64,000 nt of DNA from an uncultured Hyphomicrobiales bacterium (GCA_903825465.1 CAIKAR010000005.1:1-64000), one strand, 5' to 3'. Shown: positions 38,949 through 49,518, counted from the stretch's first letter. The notes: generated from the letters alone by a model not told the origin. Program-made: numbers and translations.

Positions 38949-40055
38949 CTATTCGGCCAAAGCCGCCTCAAGCGCCGCCAATTCCGCCGGCAAGGCGCTT
39001 TCGAACATGAGGGGCTCGCCGGTCGCCGGGTGATCGAAGCCGAGGCTCGCCGCGTGCAACGCCTGCCGCCGCAAGCCCGCGACGAGGGCTTGCGCCCTCT
39101 CCGGCAGCAGCCCGACCTTGGTGCGAAACCCCTGCGCGTAAAGGGGGTCGCCGATGACCGGCGCGCCGATATGCGCCATGTGAACGCGTATCTGATGGGT
39201 TCGCCCGGTTTCGAGATGGCAGCGCACCAGCGAGGCCACCGGCCTTTTGTCGATTTTGAACACGCGCTCGACCGCGAAATGGGTGATCGCGAAGCGGCCG
39301 TTCTTTTCCTCGCGGACAACGGCCTGTTTTTCGCGGTGGGAGGGATGGCGGCCGATGGGCGCGTCGATCTTGCCGGCCGGGCGGTCGGGCGCGCCCCACA
39401 CCAACGCGACATATTCGCGCGTCAGATTCAGTTCGCGGCCATGGTCGGCGAACAGCGCCGACAGGCCCTGATGCGCCGCGTCCGTCTTGGCCACCACGAG
39501 CAGGCCGGACGTGTCCTTGTCGAGCCGATGGACGATGCCCGGCCTTTTGACGCCGCCGATGCCCGACAGGCTTTCGCCGCAATGGGCGATGAGCGCGTTG
39601 ACGAGCGTGCCTGATTCATGGCCAGCGGCGGGGTGGACAACGAGCCCAGCCGGCTTGTCGATGACGATCAGGTGCTCGTCCTCGAAGACGATTCTGAGCG
39701 GAATATCCTCGCCCTCGGGCTCCGCGGCGGCGGGCTCGGGCATATCGATGGCGATGGTTTGGCCGGCGCGCACCTTCACGCCGGAATCATCGACGATCCG
39801 CTGCTCGATGGCGACCATGCCGGCTTCCACGAGCCCCTGGATCCGCGTGCGCGACAGGCCGCCGGCAGCGCGCGCCAAAAAGCGGTCGAGCCGCTCGGCG
39901 GGCGCGCCCTCTTCAAGCGCGAACTCGTGTCGGCCTGGCGCGAGCGGCGGTCCCACGGGCTTCGGCGCGGCTGGCGTCTCGGCCTCGACGGGCTTGGGAC
40001 GGGTCTTCGAGCCGAAGACCTCGTGTTGATAGCGGCGCTTGGCGTGCTGGTTCAT
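38949..40055 (-). CDS. RluA family pseudouridine synthase (RluD-like)
   Basis: S4 domain then IVHRLDKDTSGLLVVAKTDAAHQGLSALF; HLETGRTHQIRVHMAHIGAPVIGDPLY. Confidence 0.95.
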   Translation of the reverse strand: MNQHAKRRYQHEVFGSKTRPKPVEAETPAAPKPVGPPLAPGRHEFALEEGAPAERLDRFLARAAGGLSRTRIQGLVEAGMVAIEQRIVDDSGVKVRAGQTIAIDMPEPAAAEPEGEDIPLRIVFEDEHLIVIDKPAGLVVHPAAGHESGTLVNALIAHCGESLSGIGGVKRPGIVHRLDKDTSGLLVVAKTDAAHQGLSALFADHGRELNLTREYVALVWGAPDRPAGKIDAPIGRHPSHREKQAVVREEKNGRFAITHFAVERVFKIDKRPVASLVRCHLETGRTHQIRVHMAHIGAPVIGDPLYAQGFRTKVGLLPERAQALVAGLRRQALHAASLGFDHPATGEPLMFESALPAELAALEAALAE

Positions 40056-40123
40056 GGGCGCGCTGTAGCATGGAAAACCGACGAAATGCGGATTTTTCCG
40101 CGCGCTGTGCTACACGCCGCCGC

Positions 40124-41383
40124 ATGGCGAAATCATCCAAGTCAATCGCGATTGTCGGCGGCGGCCCCGCCGGCTTGATGGCGGCGGAACAAGCGGCGCT
40201 CGCCGGTTGCGCCGTGACGGTTTTCGACGCCATGCCCTCGCTGGGCCGGAAGTTCCTGCTCGCCGGGCGCGGCGGCCTCAATCTCACGCATAGCGAGAAG
40301 GCGGAGGGATTTCTCGCCCGCTACGGCGACGCGGCGGGGCCGCTTGAGCCCGTCATCTCTCTGTTTCCGCCCGACGCGTTGCGGCAATGGGCGCTCGAAC
40401 TGGGCGAAAAAACCTTTGTGGGCACCAGCGGCCGGGTGTTTCCGGAAAGCCTCAAGGCCTCGCCGTTGTTGCGGGCGTGGCTGCGGAGGCTTGGCGCGGC
40501 CGGCGTCGCGACGCGGCTGCGGCATCGGTTTGTCGGGTTTGGCGACGGCGGCGGCTTGCGCTTCGAAACGCCCGAAGGCGCGGTGAATGTCCATGCGGAC
40601 GCGGTTGTGTTGGCGCTGGGCGGCGCGTCGTGGCCCCGGCTCGGAAGCGACGGCGGCTGGGTTGCGGCCTTGGCGGACAAGAGCGTGGCTGTCGCGCCGC
40701 TGATCCCGGCCAATTGCGGTTTCGATATCGCGTGGTCCGATATTTTCCGCGAAAAATTCGCCGGCGCGCCGCTGAAATCCATCGCCTTGCGGTTTGCCGG
40801 GCGGGTTGTCCGCGGCGAGGCCGTCGTGACGGCGCGCGGAATCGAAGGCGGCGCTGTTTACGCGCTGTCCGCTTCGCTGCGCGACGCGATCGCCGCGAAC
40901 GGCGCCGCGACGTTGATCGTCGATACGCGCCCCGACACGTCGGTCGCCGATCTCGCCCGCCGACTTTCGGCGCCGCGCGGCAAACAATCGACCTCGAATT
41001 TTTTGCGCAAGGCGGCCGGCCTGCCGCCGGTCGCCATCGCCCTGTTGCGCGAGGCCGGCCCTTTGCCCGCCGGCGCCGAAGAACTCGCGGCGCGAATCAA
41101 ATCCCTGCCCATGGAACTCGTCGCCACGCGCCCCATCGAGCGCGCGATTTCGACGGCTGGCGGCGTGGCATGGGACGAAATCGACGGCACGCTGGCGCTG
41201 AAGAAGCTGCCAGGCGTGTTCGTCGCCGGCGAAATGCTCGACTGGGAAGCGCCAACCGGCGGATACCTGATGCAAGCCTGTTTCGCGACGGGATTCCTGG
41301 CGGGACGCGGCGCCGCCGAGTGGGCGCGGCGACCCAAAAAGCGCGTGGCGAAGCCACGCCGCGCGAAGTCCGCGCCCGACTGA
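40124..41383 (+). CDS. HI0933/YhiN-like family flavoprotein (FAD/NAD(P)-binding oxidoreductase)
   Basis: IAIVGGGPAGLMAAEQAALAGCAVTVFDAMPSLGRKFLLAGRGGLNLTHSE; GVFVAGEMLDWEAPTGGYLMQACFATG. Confidence 0.92.
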   Translation: MAKSSKSIAIVGGGPAGLMAAEQAALAGCAVTVFDAMPSLGRKFLLAGRGGLNLTHSEKAEGFLARYGDAAGPLEPVISLFPPDALRQWALELGEKTFVGTSGRVFPESLKASPLLRAWLRRLGAAGVATRLRHRFVGFGDGGGLRFETPEGAVNVHADAVVLALGGASWPRLGSDGGWVAALADKSVAVAPLIPANCGFDIAWSDIFREKFAGAPLKSIALRFAGRVVRGEAVVTARGIEGGAVYALSASLRDAIAANGAATLIVDTRPDTSVADLARRLSAPRGKQSTSNFLRKAAGLPPVAIALLREAGPLPAGAEELAARIKSLPMELVATRPIERAISTAGGVAWDEIDGTLALKKLPGVFVAGEMLDWEAPTGGYLMQACFATGFLAGRGAAEWARRPKKRVAKPRRAKSAPD

Positions 41384-41413
41384 ACCGCGCGTCGCTTCAA
41401 CCCGCCGTCGCGG

Positions 41414-42550
41414 TCAAAACCCCAGCGCCTTGCTCGCCAGCCTCGCTCCATCCGTCATCGCCTTCAGCTTCGCCCATGCGATCTCTGGATGGCAGCGCCA
41501 CCCCAGCCCGCAATCCGTGCCCGCGATCAGATTCTCGCGGCCGACGTGGCGCGCGTAGCGTTGCAGGCGCTGCGACACCAGTTCCGGATGTTCGACGATA
41601 TCGGTGGAATGCGTCACAACGCCCGGAATCAGGATTTTCCCGTCGGGCAGCTTCACGCGCGACCACACTTCATGCTCGTGCTCGTGGCGGGCGTTGGCGC
41701 CCTCGATCAAATAGCCCTGCGCCTTCACCTTCAACATGAGGTCGACGATATGTTCGAGCTCGAGGTCGAAGGCGTGCGGCCCATGCCACGAGCCCCAACA
41801 GAGGTGATAGCGAATCCTGTCTTCGGAAATGTCGCGCAACGCGTGGTTCAGCGCCTCGACGCGCATCTCGCAGCGGGCGCGGAAGCGTCGCATGCCCATG
41901 CCGATGCCGATGCGGTCCCACAGCGCCGGCAGCCAGGCGTCGTCGACCTGCAAGATGAGGCCGGAATTGGCGATGGACTCGTATTCCACCCGCATCGCCT
42001 CGGCGATCGCGTACACATATTCCTCGTCGCTTTTGTAGAACTTGTTGAGGCGGTAGACTTCGAGGCTCGCCGGCGCGGTCGAGGTGAGGAAGGCGTCCGT
42101 CGTTCCCGCGCCCGCTCGCGCGGCGGCGATCTCTTCGTTCAAATCGTCCACGCCCGTGTAGACAACCGGCCCAACGCAAGCCTGAACCGGGCGGCGCTTC
42201 GCGCCGAGCGTGCCAGGCATGTAGAACAATGTGCCGCGCTCGCCCGCGTATTTATAAAATCCGGCGAATTCCTCGCGGTCTTTTCCCGTTTCTATGAGCG
42301 GCTTTTCGCCTGACGTCTCGACGTCCGCGAAGCCGCCGAAACGGGTTTCCATGTAGCGCAGCCAATCGCCGTTCTTGGCGTATTCGCCCTCGTTGACGAT
42401 ATCGATCCCAAGCTCGCGCTGGCGCGCCACGACGGCCGCGATGTCGGCCTTCAACATCGAGCGGTCGCCGGCCGCGAGTCCCTTGCCGTCCTCGACGAAG
42501 GGCAGCGCCCCGACATGGGTTGAAAGGATGTGCGTGTCGCTGCGGCGCAT
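41414..42550 (-). CDS. Cobalamin-independent methionine synthase II (MetE C-terminal-like) family protein
   Basis: STHVGALPF; RYHLCWGSWHGPH; NLIAGTDCGLGWRCHPEIAWAKLKAM. Confidence 0.82.
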   Translation of the reverse strand: MRRSDTHILSTHVGALPFVEDGKGLAAGDRSMLKADIAAVVARQRELGIDIVNEGEYAKNGDWLRYMETRFGGFADVETSGEKPLIETGKDREEFAGFYKYAGERGTLFYMPGTLGAKRRPVQACVGPVVYTGVDDLNEEIAAARAGAGTTDAFLTSTAPASLEVYRLNKFYKSDEEYVYAIAEAMRVEYESIANSGLILQVDDAWLPALWDRIGIGMGMRRFRARCEMRVEALNHALRDISEDRIRYHLCWGSWHGPHAFDLELEHIVDLMLKVKAQGYLIEGANARHEHEHEVWSRVKLPDGKILIPGVVTHSTDIVEHPELVSQRLQRYARHVGRENLIAGTDCGLGWRCHPEIAWAKLKAMTDGARLASKALGF

Positions 42551-42734
42551 GGGGGCGTCTCCAATATCGAGGTGTCTGTCGCACCGCGGAGAACCCTGGC
42601 ATTTTTCCAAGCGCTTGTCGCCGCTCTCCGAATCGCCCCGACGGCGCCGCGGGCGGCGCGACGCGCGGCTTCCTTTCCCGCCGCGCCATCCCGTGCTTAA
42701 ATCCCGCCGCGCCGCTCGGGGAGGATGGAACGCC

Positions 42735-44672
42735 ATGGCCCAATCACGCAACCGCTATGGCGCGTCGCGCCGCGCGTTCATCGGAGGGACGGCGGGGGCG
42801 ATCCTCGCGCCGGGAGCCCTTCGCGCGCAAGGCCTGGCGGGCGGCTTCCACCGGATCGACCCGCGATTGATGATCGCGCCCGAACTCGCCTGGGACTGGA
42901 ACATGTTCAAGGCTCAGGGCGGCCCAACCTACGCGGGCAGCGCGGGATGGAAGCGCTACACGGATTTTCTCGTGAACAAGATGGGCGAATTCGGCGCCGT
43001 CGATCTCGACCACGTCGATATTCCCTACGACCATTATATCGTCGACGACTGGCCGGACAGGCGAACGCACCTGCACGCCTCGGACATGGCGGTGGAAAAA
43101 CTCGTCACCGACGGCTCGCCGGTGCCGGTCGTGGCGTCCTACGGCATGACATCGGGCTTCACGCCGCCCGAAGGCGTCACCGCGCCGATGATTTTCTTCG
43201 ATCCCGAGCGCCCTCCGGCGGCCGCCGACATCGCCGGGAAAATCCTCGTCTGCGCCACCGCGCCCTACCCCGCGCCGCCCTATTCGGCGGCGTTTCTCGA
43301 CAACTACACGCTCTCCGACTACGAATGGCGCTCGCCCGGCAAGTGGGAGAAGTTGTTCGTTCCGCCGCCAACGAACATCGTCACGTCGTACCATTGCCGC
43401 TGGGTCTGGAATCAACTGAACGGCTTCGCCGCGAAGGGCATCGAGGGCAAGGCGGCCGGCATCGTCGTTGTTTACGACCTCTCGCCGGGCGCGGCGCTCG
43501 GCCTCATCCAGCGCAGCGTCTACACCGCCAACGGCAAGGCCGGCCTCGACGCGAAATACATCAATTGTCCGACGCTGGCGCTCGACCGCGTCAATGGCGC
43601 CAAGGCGATCGCCGACGCGAAGGCGGGCAAGTCGGCGACGCTGACGTTGACCGCGCGGTTCCAGCGCGAGGTTGGCCGCGCCTTCATCGCGCATTTGCCC
43701 GGCAAAAACTACGGCACGCCCGCCGACGAGCAGGTGCTGCTCGCCACGCACACCGACGCCATGTCGCTGATCGAGGAGAACGGCGGGCTCGGCATGCTCG
43801 GCATCATGAGCTATTTCAACAAAATCCCGAAGGCCGCGCGCGACCGGACGCTCGTGTTCTATTTCGACTGCCGCCACTTCATGCCCGGCGGCGAGGGCTC
43901 ATGGCCGCAATTCGATTATTATTCGATCCATCCGGAAAAACTGAAAACCATCGTCGCCACGCTCGGCATGGAGCACATGGGCGGGCGTCAGACCGTCGAG
44001 ACCGGCCCCGGCGGGAACGACTATCGTTATTCCACGGAAACGCCGGAAAACGGCGGCGTCATCACCAGCCTCATCGACGTCAACAACAACAACACCTGGC
44101 TGGTGGAGGCGATCGCGCGCGCCGCGACCGACAACAAATGGCCCCGCGTCGATGTCAAGGCCGGCCCCGTCGCGCCCGGGGTCAACGGCGGCTTTCAGGG
44201 CAAGGTGAAAAGTCCGATGAACAAGGGCCGCGACTTCGATATCCCCGGCCTCGGCCTCGCCGGCGACTGGCCCGGCGGCTGGACCCAAACCTTCGCGCAG
44301 ATCGACACCGAGGCCGGCGCGCATGGCTTCGACCAACATTATTTCATGCGGCAGGTCGAGGGATTGTCGCAGATCGCGGGCGATCTCATGCGGGTCAAGC
44401 CGCTGACCATCGATCTGGGCTGGGGAAAGCTGAAGTCGGCGCTCGCCAATGCGAAAGACGCCGATTTCGCCGCGCCCGGCGAAGCCTCGGCGGGCCGAAA
44501 GGCGCTGGTGGGCGAATATACCGCAGCCTTCCGCCACATGGAGGCGGGCGACCTCGGCGCGGCGAAGACGGCGCTGAAAGGCTTGGCGGAAAACGTCGAC
44601 AAGACGATCGCCGGGGGCGCGCGCGGCGAAGCGGCGGCGGCAATCGACGCGCAAAAGGCGAAGCTGGGATAA
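42735..44672 (+). CDS. Tat-exported M28-peptidase-like/PA-domain protein
   Basis: SRRAFIGGTAGA Tat motif; LLATHTDAMSLIEENGGLGMLGIMSYF; HLPGKNYGTPADEQV. Confidence 0.7.
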   Translation: MAQSRNRYGASRRAFIGGTAGAILAPGALRAQGLAGGFHRIDPRLMIAPELAWDWNMFKAQGGPTYAGSAGWKRYTDFLVNKMGEFGAVDLDHVDIPYDHYIVDDWPDRRTHLHASDMAVEKLVTDGSPVPVVASYGMTSGFTPPEGVTAPMIFFDPERPPAAADIAGKILVCATAPYPAPPYSAAFLDNYTLSDYEWRSPGKWEKLFVPPPTNIVTSYHCRWVWNQLNGFAAKGIEGKAAGIVVVYDLSPGAALGLIQRSVYTANGKAGLDAKYINCPTLALDRVNGAKAIADAKAGKSATLTLTARFQREVGRAFIAHLPGKNYGTPADEQVLLATHTDAMSLIEENGGLGMLGIMSYFNKIPKAARDRTLVFYFDCRHFMPGGEGSWPQFDYYSIHPEKLKTIVATLGMEHMGGRQTVETGPGGNDYRYSTETPENGGVITSLIDVNNNNTWLVEAIARAATDNKWPRVDVKAGPVAPGVNGGFQGKVKSPMNKGRDFDIPGLGLAGDWPGGWTQTFAQIDTEAGAHGFDQHYFMRQVEGLSQIAGDLMRVKPLTIDLGWGKLKSALANAKDADFAAPGEASAGRKALVGEYTAAFRHMEAGDLGAAKTALKGLAENVDKTIAGGARGEAAAAIDAQKAKLG

Positions 44673-44775
44673 GCCGCGACCCGCTGGCAACGTCTGGTTT
44701 GCGGCGACGCTGGCGCGCGATATATAGTAGGTTTCAATCGCCGCCGGCCTTGAACCGGCGATCGAGGAGAGAGCC

Positions 44776-45333
44776 ATGTTCATCCAGTCCGAAGCGACCC
44801 CCAATCCCGCCACGTTGAAATTCCTGCCCGGCCAGCCGGTGCTGCCCGAAGGCGCGCTCGATTTGCGCGACACCGAGGCCGCCGAGCGCTCGCCGCTGGC
44901 CAGCGCGCTGTTTTCGATCAAGGGCGTCTCCGGGGTGTTTCTCGGTCCAGACTTCATTTCCGTCACCAAATCCGACGGCGAATGGCAGACGCTGAAGCCG
45001 ATGGTGCTCGGCGCCATTCTCGAACACTACACATCGGGCCAGCCTATTTTGCGCGAGGGCGCGCAGGCCCCCGCCGCGGACGCGGAATTCTTCGATCCCA
45101 AGGACGCCGAGATCGTGGAAACCATCAAGGAACTGCTGGAATCGCGCGTGCGCCCGGCGGTGGCGGGCGATGGCGGCGACATCACCTTTCGCGGATTCAG
45201 GGATGGCATTGTCTATCTTGAGATGAAGGGCTCGTGCTCGGGCTGTCCCTCGTCCACCGCGACGCTCAAGAATGGCGTGCAGAACCTGATGCGGCATTTC
45301 CTGCCCGAGGTTGTCGCGGTGGAGCAGATTTGA
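44776..45333 (+). CDS. NifU-like Fe-S cluster scaffold (Nfu)
   Basis: MFIQSEATPNPATLKFLPG; RPAVAGDGGDITFRGF; CSGCPSSTATLKNGVQNL. Confidence 0.95.
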   Translation: MFIQSEATPNPATLKFLPGQPVLPEGALDLRDTEAAERSPLASALFSIKGVSGVFLGPDFISVTKSDGEWQTLKPMVLGAILEHYTSGQPILREGAQAPAADAEFFDPKDAEIVETIKELLESRVRPAVAGDGGDITFRGFRDGIVYLEMKGSCSGCPSSTATLKNGVQNLMRHFLPEVVAVEQI

Positions 45334-46019
45334 GGCTTCTCGCCATCGACACAGCTCTGCCCGCCGTCTCCGTTTGCGTTCTCGACGACAGCGACAAGAT
45401 TCCGCTCGCCGTCGAAAGCGCGCCGATGACGCGCGGCCACGCCGAAGCGGTCATGCCGATGATCGAACGCGTCGTCGGCGCGGTCGAGGATGGATTCTCG
45501 ACCATCGACCGGATCGTGGCGACGACGGGGCCGGGCTCGTTCACCGGCATCCGCGTTGGGCTCGCGGCGGCGCGATCCATCGGTTTGGCGCTCGGCAAGC
45601 CGGTGGTCGGCGTCTCGACGCTGCGTGCCATCGCGACGCCGCTGATGCTGGCGCGCGGGGGGACGCCCGTGCTCGCTTGCATCGACGCGCGGCACGGCCA
45701 GGTTTACGCGCAATTGTTTTATGGCGGCGGCGCGTTGGACACCGCTCCCCGCGTGATGCCCGTGGCGGAGGCCGCCGCTCTCGCGAAAGGCGCGGGTTGC
45801 CGCCTCGCGGGGGACGCCGCGCCCGCCATCGCGAAAGCCGCTCTCGACATAGGCGCGCAGCTCGAAATCGCGAGCGACGCCGTCGCTCCCGATATCGCCT
45901 TCGTCGCGATGCTGGGCTTGTTGGTGGAGGTCGGAGACGGCCGGCCAAGGCCCGTTTATTTGAAGGCCGTGGACGCGACGCCGATGGCGACGTCGATGGC
46001 CAGGTCGATAGCACCGTGA
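45330..46019 (+). CDS. tsaB: tRNA threonylcarbamoyladenosine biosynthesis protein TsaB
   Basis: LLAIDTALPAVSVCVLD; TTGPGSFTGIRVGLAAARSIGLALGKPVVGVSTL; TTG start overlapping upstream stop. Confidence 0.93.
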   Translation: MRLLAIDTALPAVSVCVLDDSDKIPLAVESAPMTRGHAEAVMPMIERVVGAVEDGFSTIDRIVATTGPGSFTGIRVGLAAARSIGLALGKPVVGVSTLRAIATPLMLARGGTPVLACIDARHGQVYAQLFYGGGALDTAPRVMPVAEAAALAKGAGCRLAGDAAPAIAKAALDIGAQLEIASDAVAPDIAFVAMLGLLVEVGDGRPRPVYLKAVDATPMATSMARSIAP

Positions 46020-46026
46020 CGCCCCA

Positions 46027-46512
46027 ATGATGGCGCTGTGGCGTTTTCTCGCGGGCGGGACACGGATCGATATCGGTCCGCTTCGCCGGGCCGACATCGA
46101 GGCTTGCGCGATCATCCACGCGGCCGCCTTTCATCGCGGCTGGGGCGCCGACGAAATCGCCGCTTTGCTCGCCGAGCCCTCGGTCGCGGCGGCCGCGGCG
46201 ACGCGCTCCGGCGCGTTGGCTGGTTTTGTCCTGTCGCGCAGGGCGGCGGACGAAGCCGAAATCCTGACCATCGCCGTTGCGAAGAAATTTCGCGGCGCGG
46301 GCGTCGGACGCGCGCTGCTCGACGACCATCTCGCCACATTGGTCCGGCTGGGCGCCAAACAGCTGTTTCTCGAAGTCGATGGCGGCAACAAGGCGGCGCT
46401 GGCGCTTTATGCCCGCGCCGGGTTCACGCGGGTCGGCGAGCGCAAAGCGTATTACACCGCCAAAAACGCCCCCCCGGCGACGGCGTTGATCCTGAAGCGG
46501 GCGCTCGCGTGA
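46027..46512 (+). CDS. rimI: Ribosomal-protein-alanine N-acetyltransferase
   Basis: GNAT: ILTIAVAKKFRGAGVGRALLDDHLATL; FLEVDGGNKAALALYARAGFTRVGERKAYY. Confidence 0.92.
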   Translation: MMALWRFLAGGTRIDIGPLRRADIEACAIIHAAAFHRGWGADEIAALLAEPSVAAAAATRSGALAGFVLSRRAADEAEILTIAVAKKFRGAGVGRALLDDHLATLVRLGAKQLFLEVDGGNKAALALYARAGFTRVGERKAYYTAKNAPPATALILKRALA

Positions 46513-46588
46513 GCGGTTTCCCTCGCCGCCCGCGTTCCGCTAAACAACGCGTCCCGAAAGCGTCCCGTTCACAGGCCGAAAGCCAGCC

Positions 46589-47950
46589 ATGACCACGCCC
46601 GCCCCCGCCGCCAGCCGCAAGGTCTTCGTCAAGTCCTACGGCTGCCAGATGAACGTCTACGACGCCGAGCGCATGAAGGACGCGCTGGCGGGCGAGGGCT
46701 ATTCGGAAGCGTCCGTTATCGAGGACGCCGACCTCGTCATCCTCAACACCTGCCACATCCGCGAGCGCGCGACCGAGAAAGTGTTTTCCGAACTCGGCAA
46801 GGTCCGCGAGGTCCATGACGCCCGCGCGGCGCGCGGCGAAAAAACCATGATCGCGGTCGCCGGCTGCGTCGCGCAGGCCGAAGGCGGCGAAATTCTCCGC
46901 CGGCAAGCCGCCGTCGATCTGGTCGTTGGACCGCAAAGCTATCACCGCCTCCCCGACCTCTTGCGCCGCGCTGAATCAGGCGCGCGCGTCGTCGAAACGG
47001 AGTTTCCGCCCGAGGACAAGTTCGACCACCTCGCCGCGCCGAGCCCGACCGCGATCAGGGGCCGCGGCGTGGCGGCCTTCGTCACCATCCAGGAGGGTTG
47101 CGACAAGTTCTGCTCGTTCTGTGTCGTGCCTTTCACGCGCGGCGCGGAGGCGTCGCGGCCGCTCGCGCGCGTCGTCGAGGATGTCAAGCGGCTCGCGGAC
47201 GCCGGCGTCGCGGAGGTAACGCTGCTCGGCCAGAACGTCAACGCGTACCATGGCCTCGACGAGGGCGGCGCGACGCGCGGGTTGCGGTCGCTGATCGAAC
47301 GCCTCGCCGGGATCGACGCGCTCAAGCGCATTCGCTACACGACGAGCCATCCCAACGATTTCAGCGGCGACCTGATCGCGGCGCACCGCGACATCGACAA
47401 GCTCATGCCCTTCGTCCACTTGCCGGTCCAGTCTGGTTCCGACCGCGTGTTGAAGGCGATGAACCGCAAGCACGATGTCGCGAAATTCATGGGGATCGTC
47501 GATGAACTGCGCGCCGCGCGCGCCGGCATCGCGTTGTCGTCCGATTTCATCGTTGGATTTCCCGGCGAAACCGAAGCCGACTTCGAAGCGACGCTTGAGC
47601 TGATGCGCCAAACGGGCATGGCGAGCGCGTTTTCGTTCAAATATTCGCCTCGGCCGGGCACAAAGGCGGCGGAATTGGCGGAGCAGGTCCCCGAAGCGGT
47701 CAAAGCGGAGCGGCTGGCGCGGCTTCAGGCGCAGGAAATTCAGCAAAGACAGGCATTCAACGCGGCGACGGTCGGTCGCGTCGTCGATGTGCTGTTCGAG
47801 AAAAAGGGCCGGCACGCCGGTCAAATCGGAGGCAAGTCGCCCTGGTTGCAAGCGGTTCACGCGGATGGGCCCGAGGATTTGATCGGCCGCGTCGCGTCTG
47901 TCAAAATAACGTCGACGAAACCGAATTCCCTCGCGGGGGAATTGGTGTGA
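46589..47950 (+). CDS. miaB: tRNA-2-methylthio-N6-dimethylallyladenosine synthase
   Basis: [16 protein letters not shown]; radical-SAM [31 protein letters not shown] domain. Confidence 0.97.
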   Translation: MTTPAPAASRKVFVKSYGCQMNVYDAERMKDALAGEGYSEASVIEDADLVILNTCHIRERATEKVFSELGKVREVHDARAARGEKTMIAVAGCVAQAEGGEILRRQAAVDLVVGPQSYHRLPDLLRRAESGARVVETEFPPEDKFDHLAAPSPTAIRGRGVAAFVTIQEGCDKFCSFCVVPFTRGAEASRPLARVVEDVKRLADAGVAEVTLLGQNVNAYHGLDEGGATRGLRSLIERLAGIDALKRIRYTTSHPNDFSGDLIAAHRDIDKLMPFVHLPVQSGSDRVLKAMNRKHDVAKFMGIVDELRAARAGIALSSDFIVGFPGETEADFEATLELMRQTGMASAFSFKYSPRPGTKAAELAEQVPEAVKAERLARLQAQEIQQRQAFNAATVGRVVDVLFEKKGRHAGQIGGKSPWLQAVHADGPEDLIGRVASVKITSTKPNSLAGELV

Positions 47951-47996
47951 TATGGTTTGATTCTCGAACCTCACCATCCGGACCGGAGGCCACGCA

Positions 47997-49049
47997 TTGA
48001 GCCGAGCCGACACGCGGACCACCCCGGCGCCGCAAGCGCGCCATGTCTTGTCGCCGCCCGCCGAACTCAGGCTCGCCTTCGATGACAACAAGCTCGCGTC
48101 GGAAGTCTTCGGCCAGTACGACCAGAATATCGCCAAAATCGAGCATCGGCTGGGCGTCATCGCCAGCGCCAGCGGCAATCACGTCGTCATCAAGGGGCCG
48201 GCGGAGGCTTGCGGCCGGGCGCGCCGCGTTTTCGAAAGCCTTTACGAGCGGGTGCGCCAGGGCCAGGCGATCACGCTTGGCGACGTCGATGGAACCATCG
48301 CGGAAATCGGCTTGCAGGGCACGTTGTTTCCAGCGGGGGAGCCGGAGGGCGCGCGCGTTCATTTCGACCAGATCGCCACGCGCAAGCGCGGCGGCGTGCG
48401 CGCGCGGAATTTGGCGCAGGACACTTATCTGAAGTTGCTCAAGCGGCACGAACTCGTCTTCGCCGAAGGACCGGCGGGCACCGGCAAAACATGGCTCGCG
48501 GTGGGACAAGCGGTGAGCCTGCTTGAACAGGGCGTCGTGGACCGCCTCATCCTGTCGCGCCCCGCCGTCGAAGCGGGCGAACGGCTCGGCTTTCTGCCCG
48601 GCGACATGCGCGAAAAGGTCGATCCCTATCTGCGGCCGGTCTACGACGCGCTCTACGATTTCATGGATGGGCGCGCGGTTGAACGCGGCATGCAGACCGG
48701 CATGATCGAAGTGGCGCCGCTCGCCTTCATGCGCGGGCGCACGCTGACCCGCGCCATTGTGCTGCTCGACGAGGCGCAAAACACCACGTCGATGCAAATG
48801 AAGATGTTCCTGACCCGGCTTGGCGAGGGCTCGCGCATGATCGTCACCGGCGATCCCTCGCAAATCGATCTGCCGCCGGGCCAGAAATCCGGCCTCGTGG
48901 AGGCGGTTCGCCTGCTGAGCGGCGTCGAGGGCATCGGCCATGTGCGGTTTTCGGGCGCGGATGTCGTGCGCCACGACCTCGTGCGGCGCATCGTCGCGGC
49001 CTACGAGGGAGCGGGAAATCCGCCCGAGCGAAATGCCGCTGGAAGTTGA
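47997..49049 (+). CDS. PhoH family protein
   Basis: FAEGPAGTGKTWLAVGQAVSLLEQGVVDRLILSRPAVEAGERLGFLPGDM; LDEAQNTTSMQMKMFLTRLGEGSRMIVTGD. Confidence 0.96.
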   Translation: MSRADTRTTPAPQARHVLSPPAELRLAFDDNKLASEVFGQYDQNIAKIEHRLGVIASASGNHVVIKGPAEACGRARRVFESLYERVRQGQAITLGDVDGTIAEIGLQGTLFPAGEPEGARVHFDQIATRKRGGVRARNLAQDTYLKLLKRHELVFAEGPAGTGKTWLAVGQAVSLLEQGVVDRLILSRPAVEAGERLGFLPGDMREKVDPYLRPVYDALYDFMDGRAVERGMQTGMIEVAPLAFMRGRTLTRAIVLLDEAQNTTSMQMKMFLTRLGEGSRMIVTGDPSQIDLPPGQKSGLVEAVRLLSGVEGIGHVRFSGADVVRHDLVRRIVAAYEGAGNPPERNAAGS

Positions 49050-49518
49050 CATCATCGTCGAGGCCGAAGGCTGGAACGCCGTTGCCGACATCGACGCGCT
49101 CGCCCGCCGCGCGGCGGCGGCGGCCGTCGACATCGACGACGCCGAGATCGAGGACGGCGAGGCGCTCGACATCCTGTTGTGCGACGACGCGCGCATCCGC
49201 GAATTGAACCGGAATTTCCGGGGCCTCGACAAGCCCACCAACGTGCTGTCTTTTCCGGCGCCCGACATGCCGGGCCAGAGCGCGCTCGGCGACATCGCGG
49301 TCGCCTGGGAAACCGTTTCGCGCGAAGCCCTGGCGGAGGGCAAAACCGTCGCCGACCATTTCGCCCACATGGTCGTCCACGGCGTGTTGCACCTGTTGGG
49401 CCACGACCACGAAATGGACGGCGAGGCCGAGGAGATGGAGGCGCTTGAACGCGCGGCGCTGAAGGGCCTGGGGATCGCCGATCCCTATGGCGACGATGTC
49501 GCGGAGCACGCTCCATGA
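49033..49518 (+). CDS. ybeY: Endoribonuclease YbeY
   Basis: LNRNFRGLDKPTNVLSFP; HMVVHGVLHLLGHDHEMDGEAEEME. Confidence 0.95.
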   Translation: MPLEVDIIVEAEGWNAVADIDALARRAAAAAVDIDDAEIEDGEALDILLCDDARIRELNRNFRGLDKPTNVLSFPAPDMPGQSALGDIAVAWETVSREALAEGKTVADHFAHMVVHGVLHLLGHDHEMDGEAEEMEALERAALKGLGIADPYGDDVAEHAP

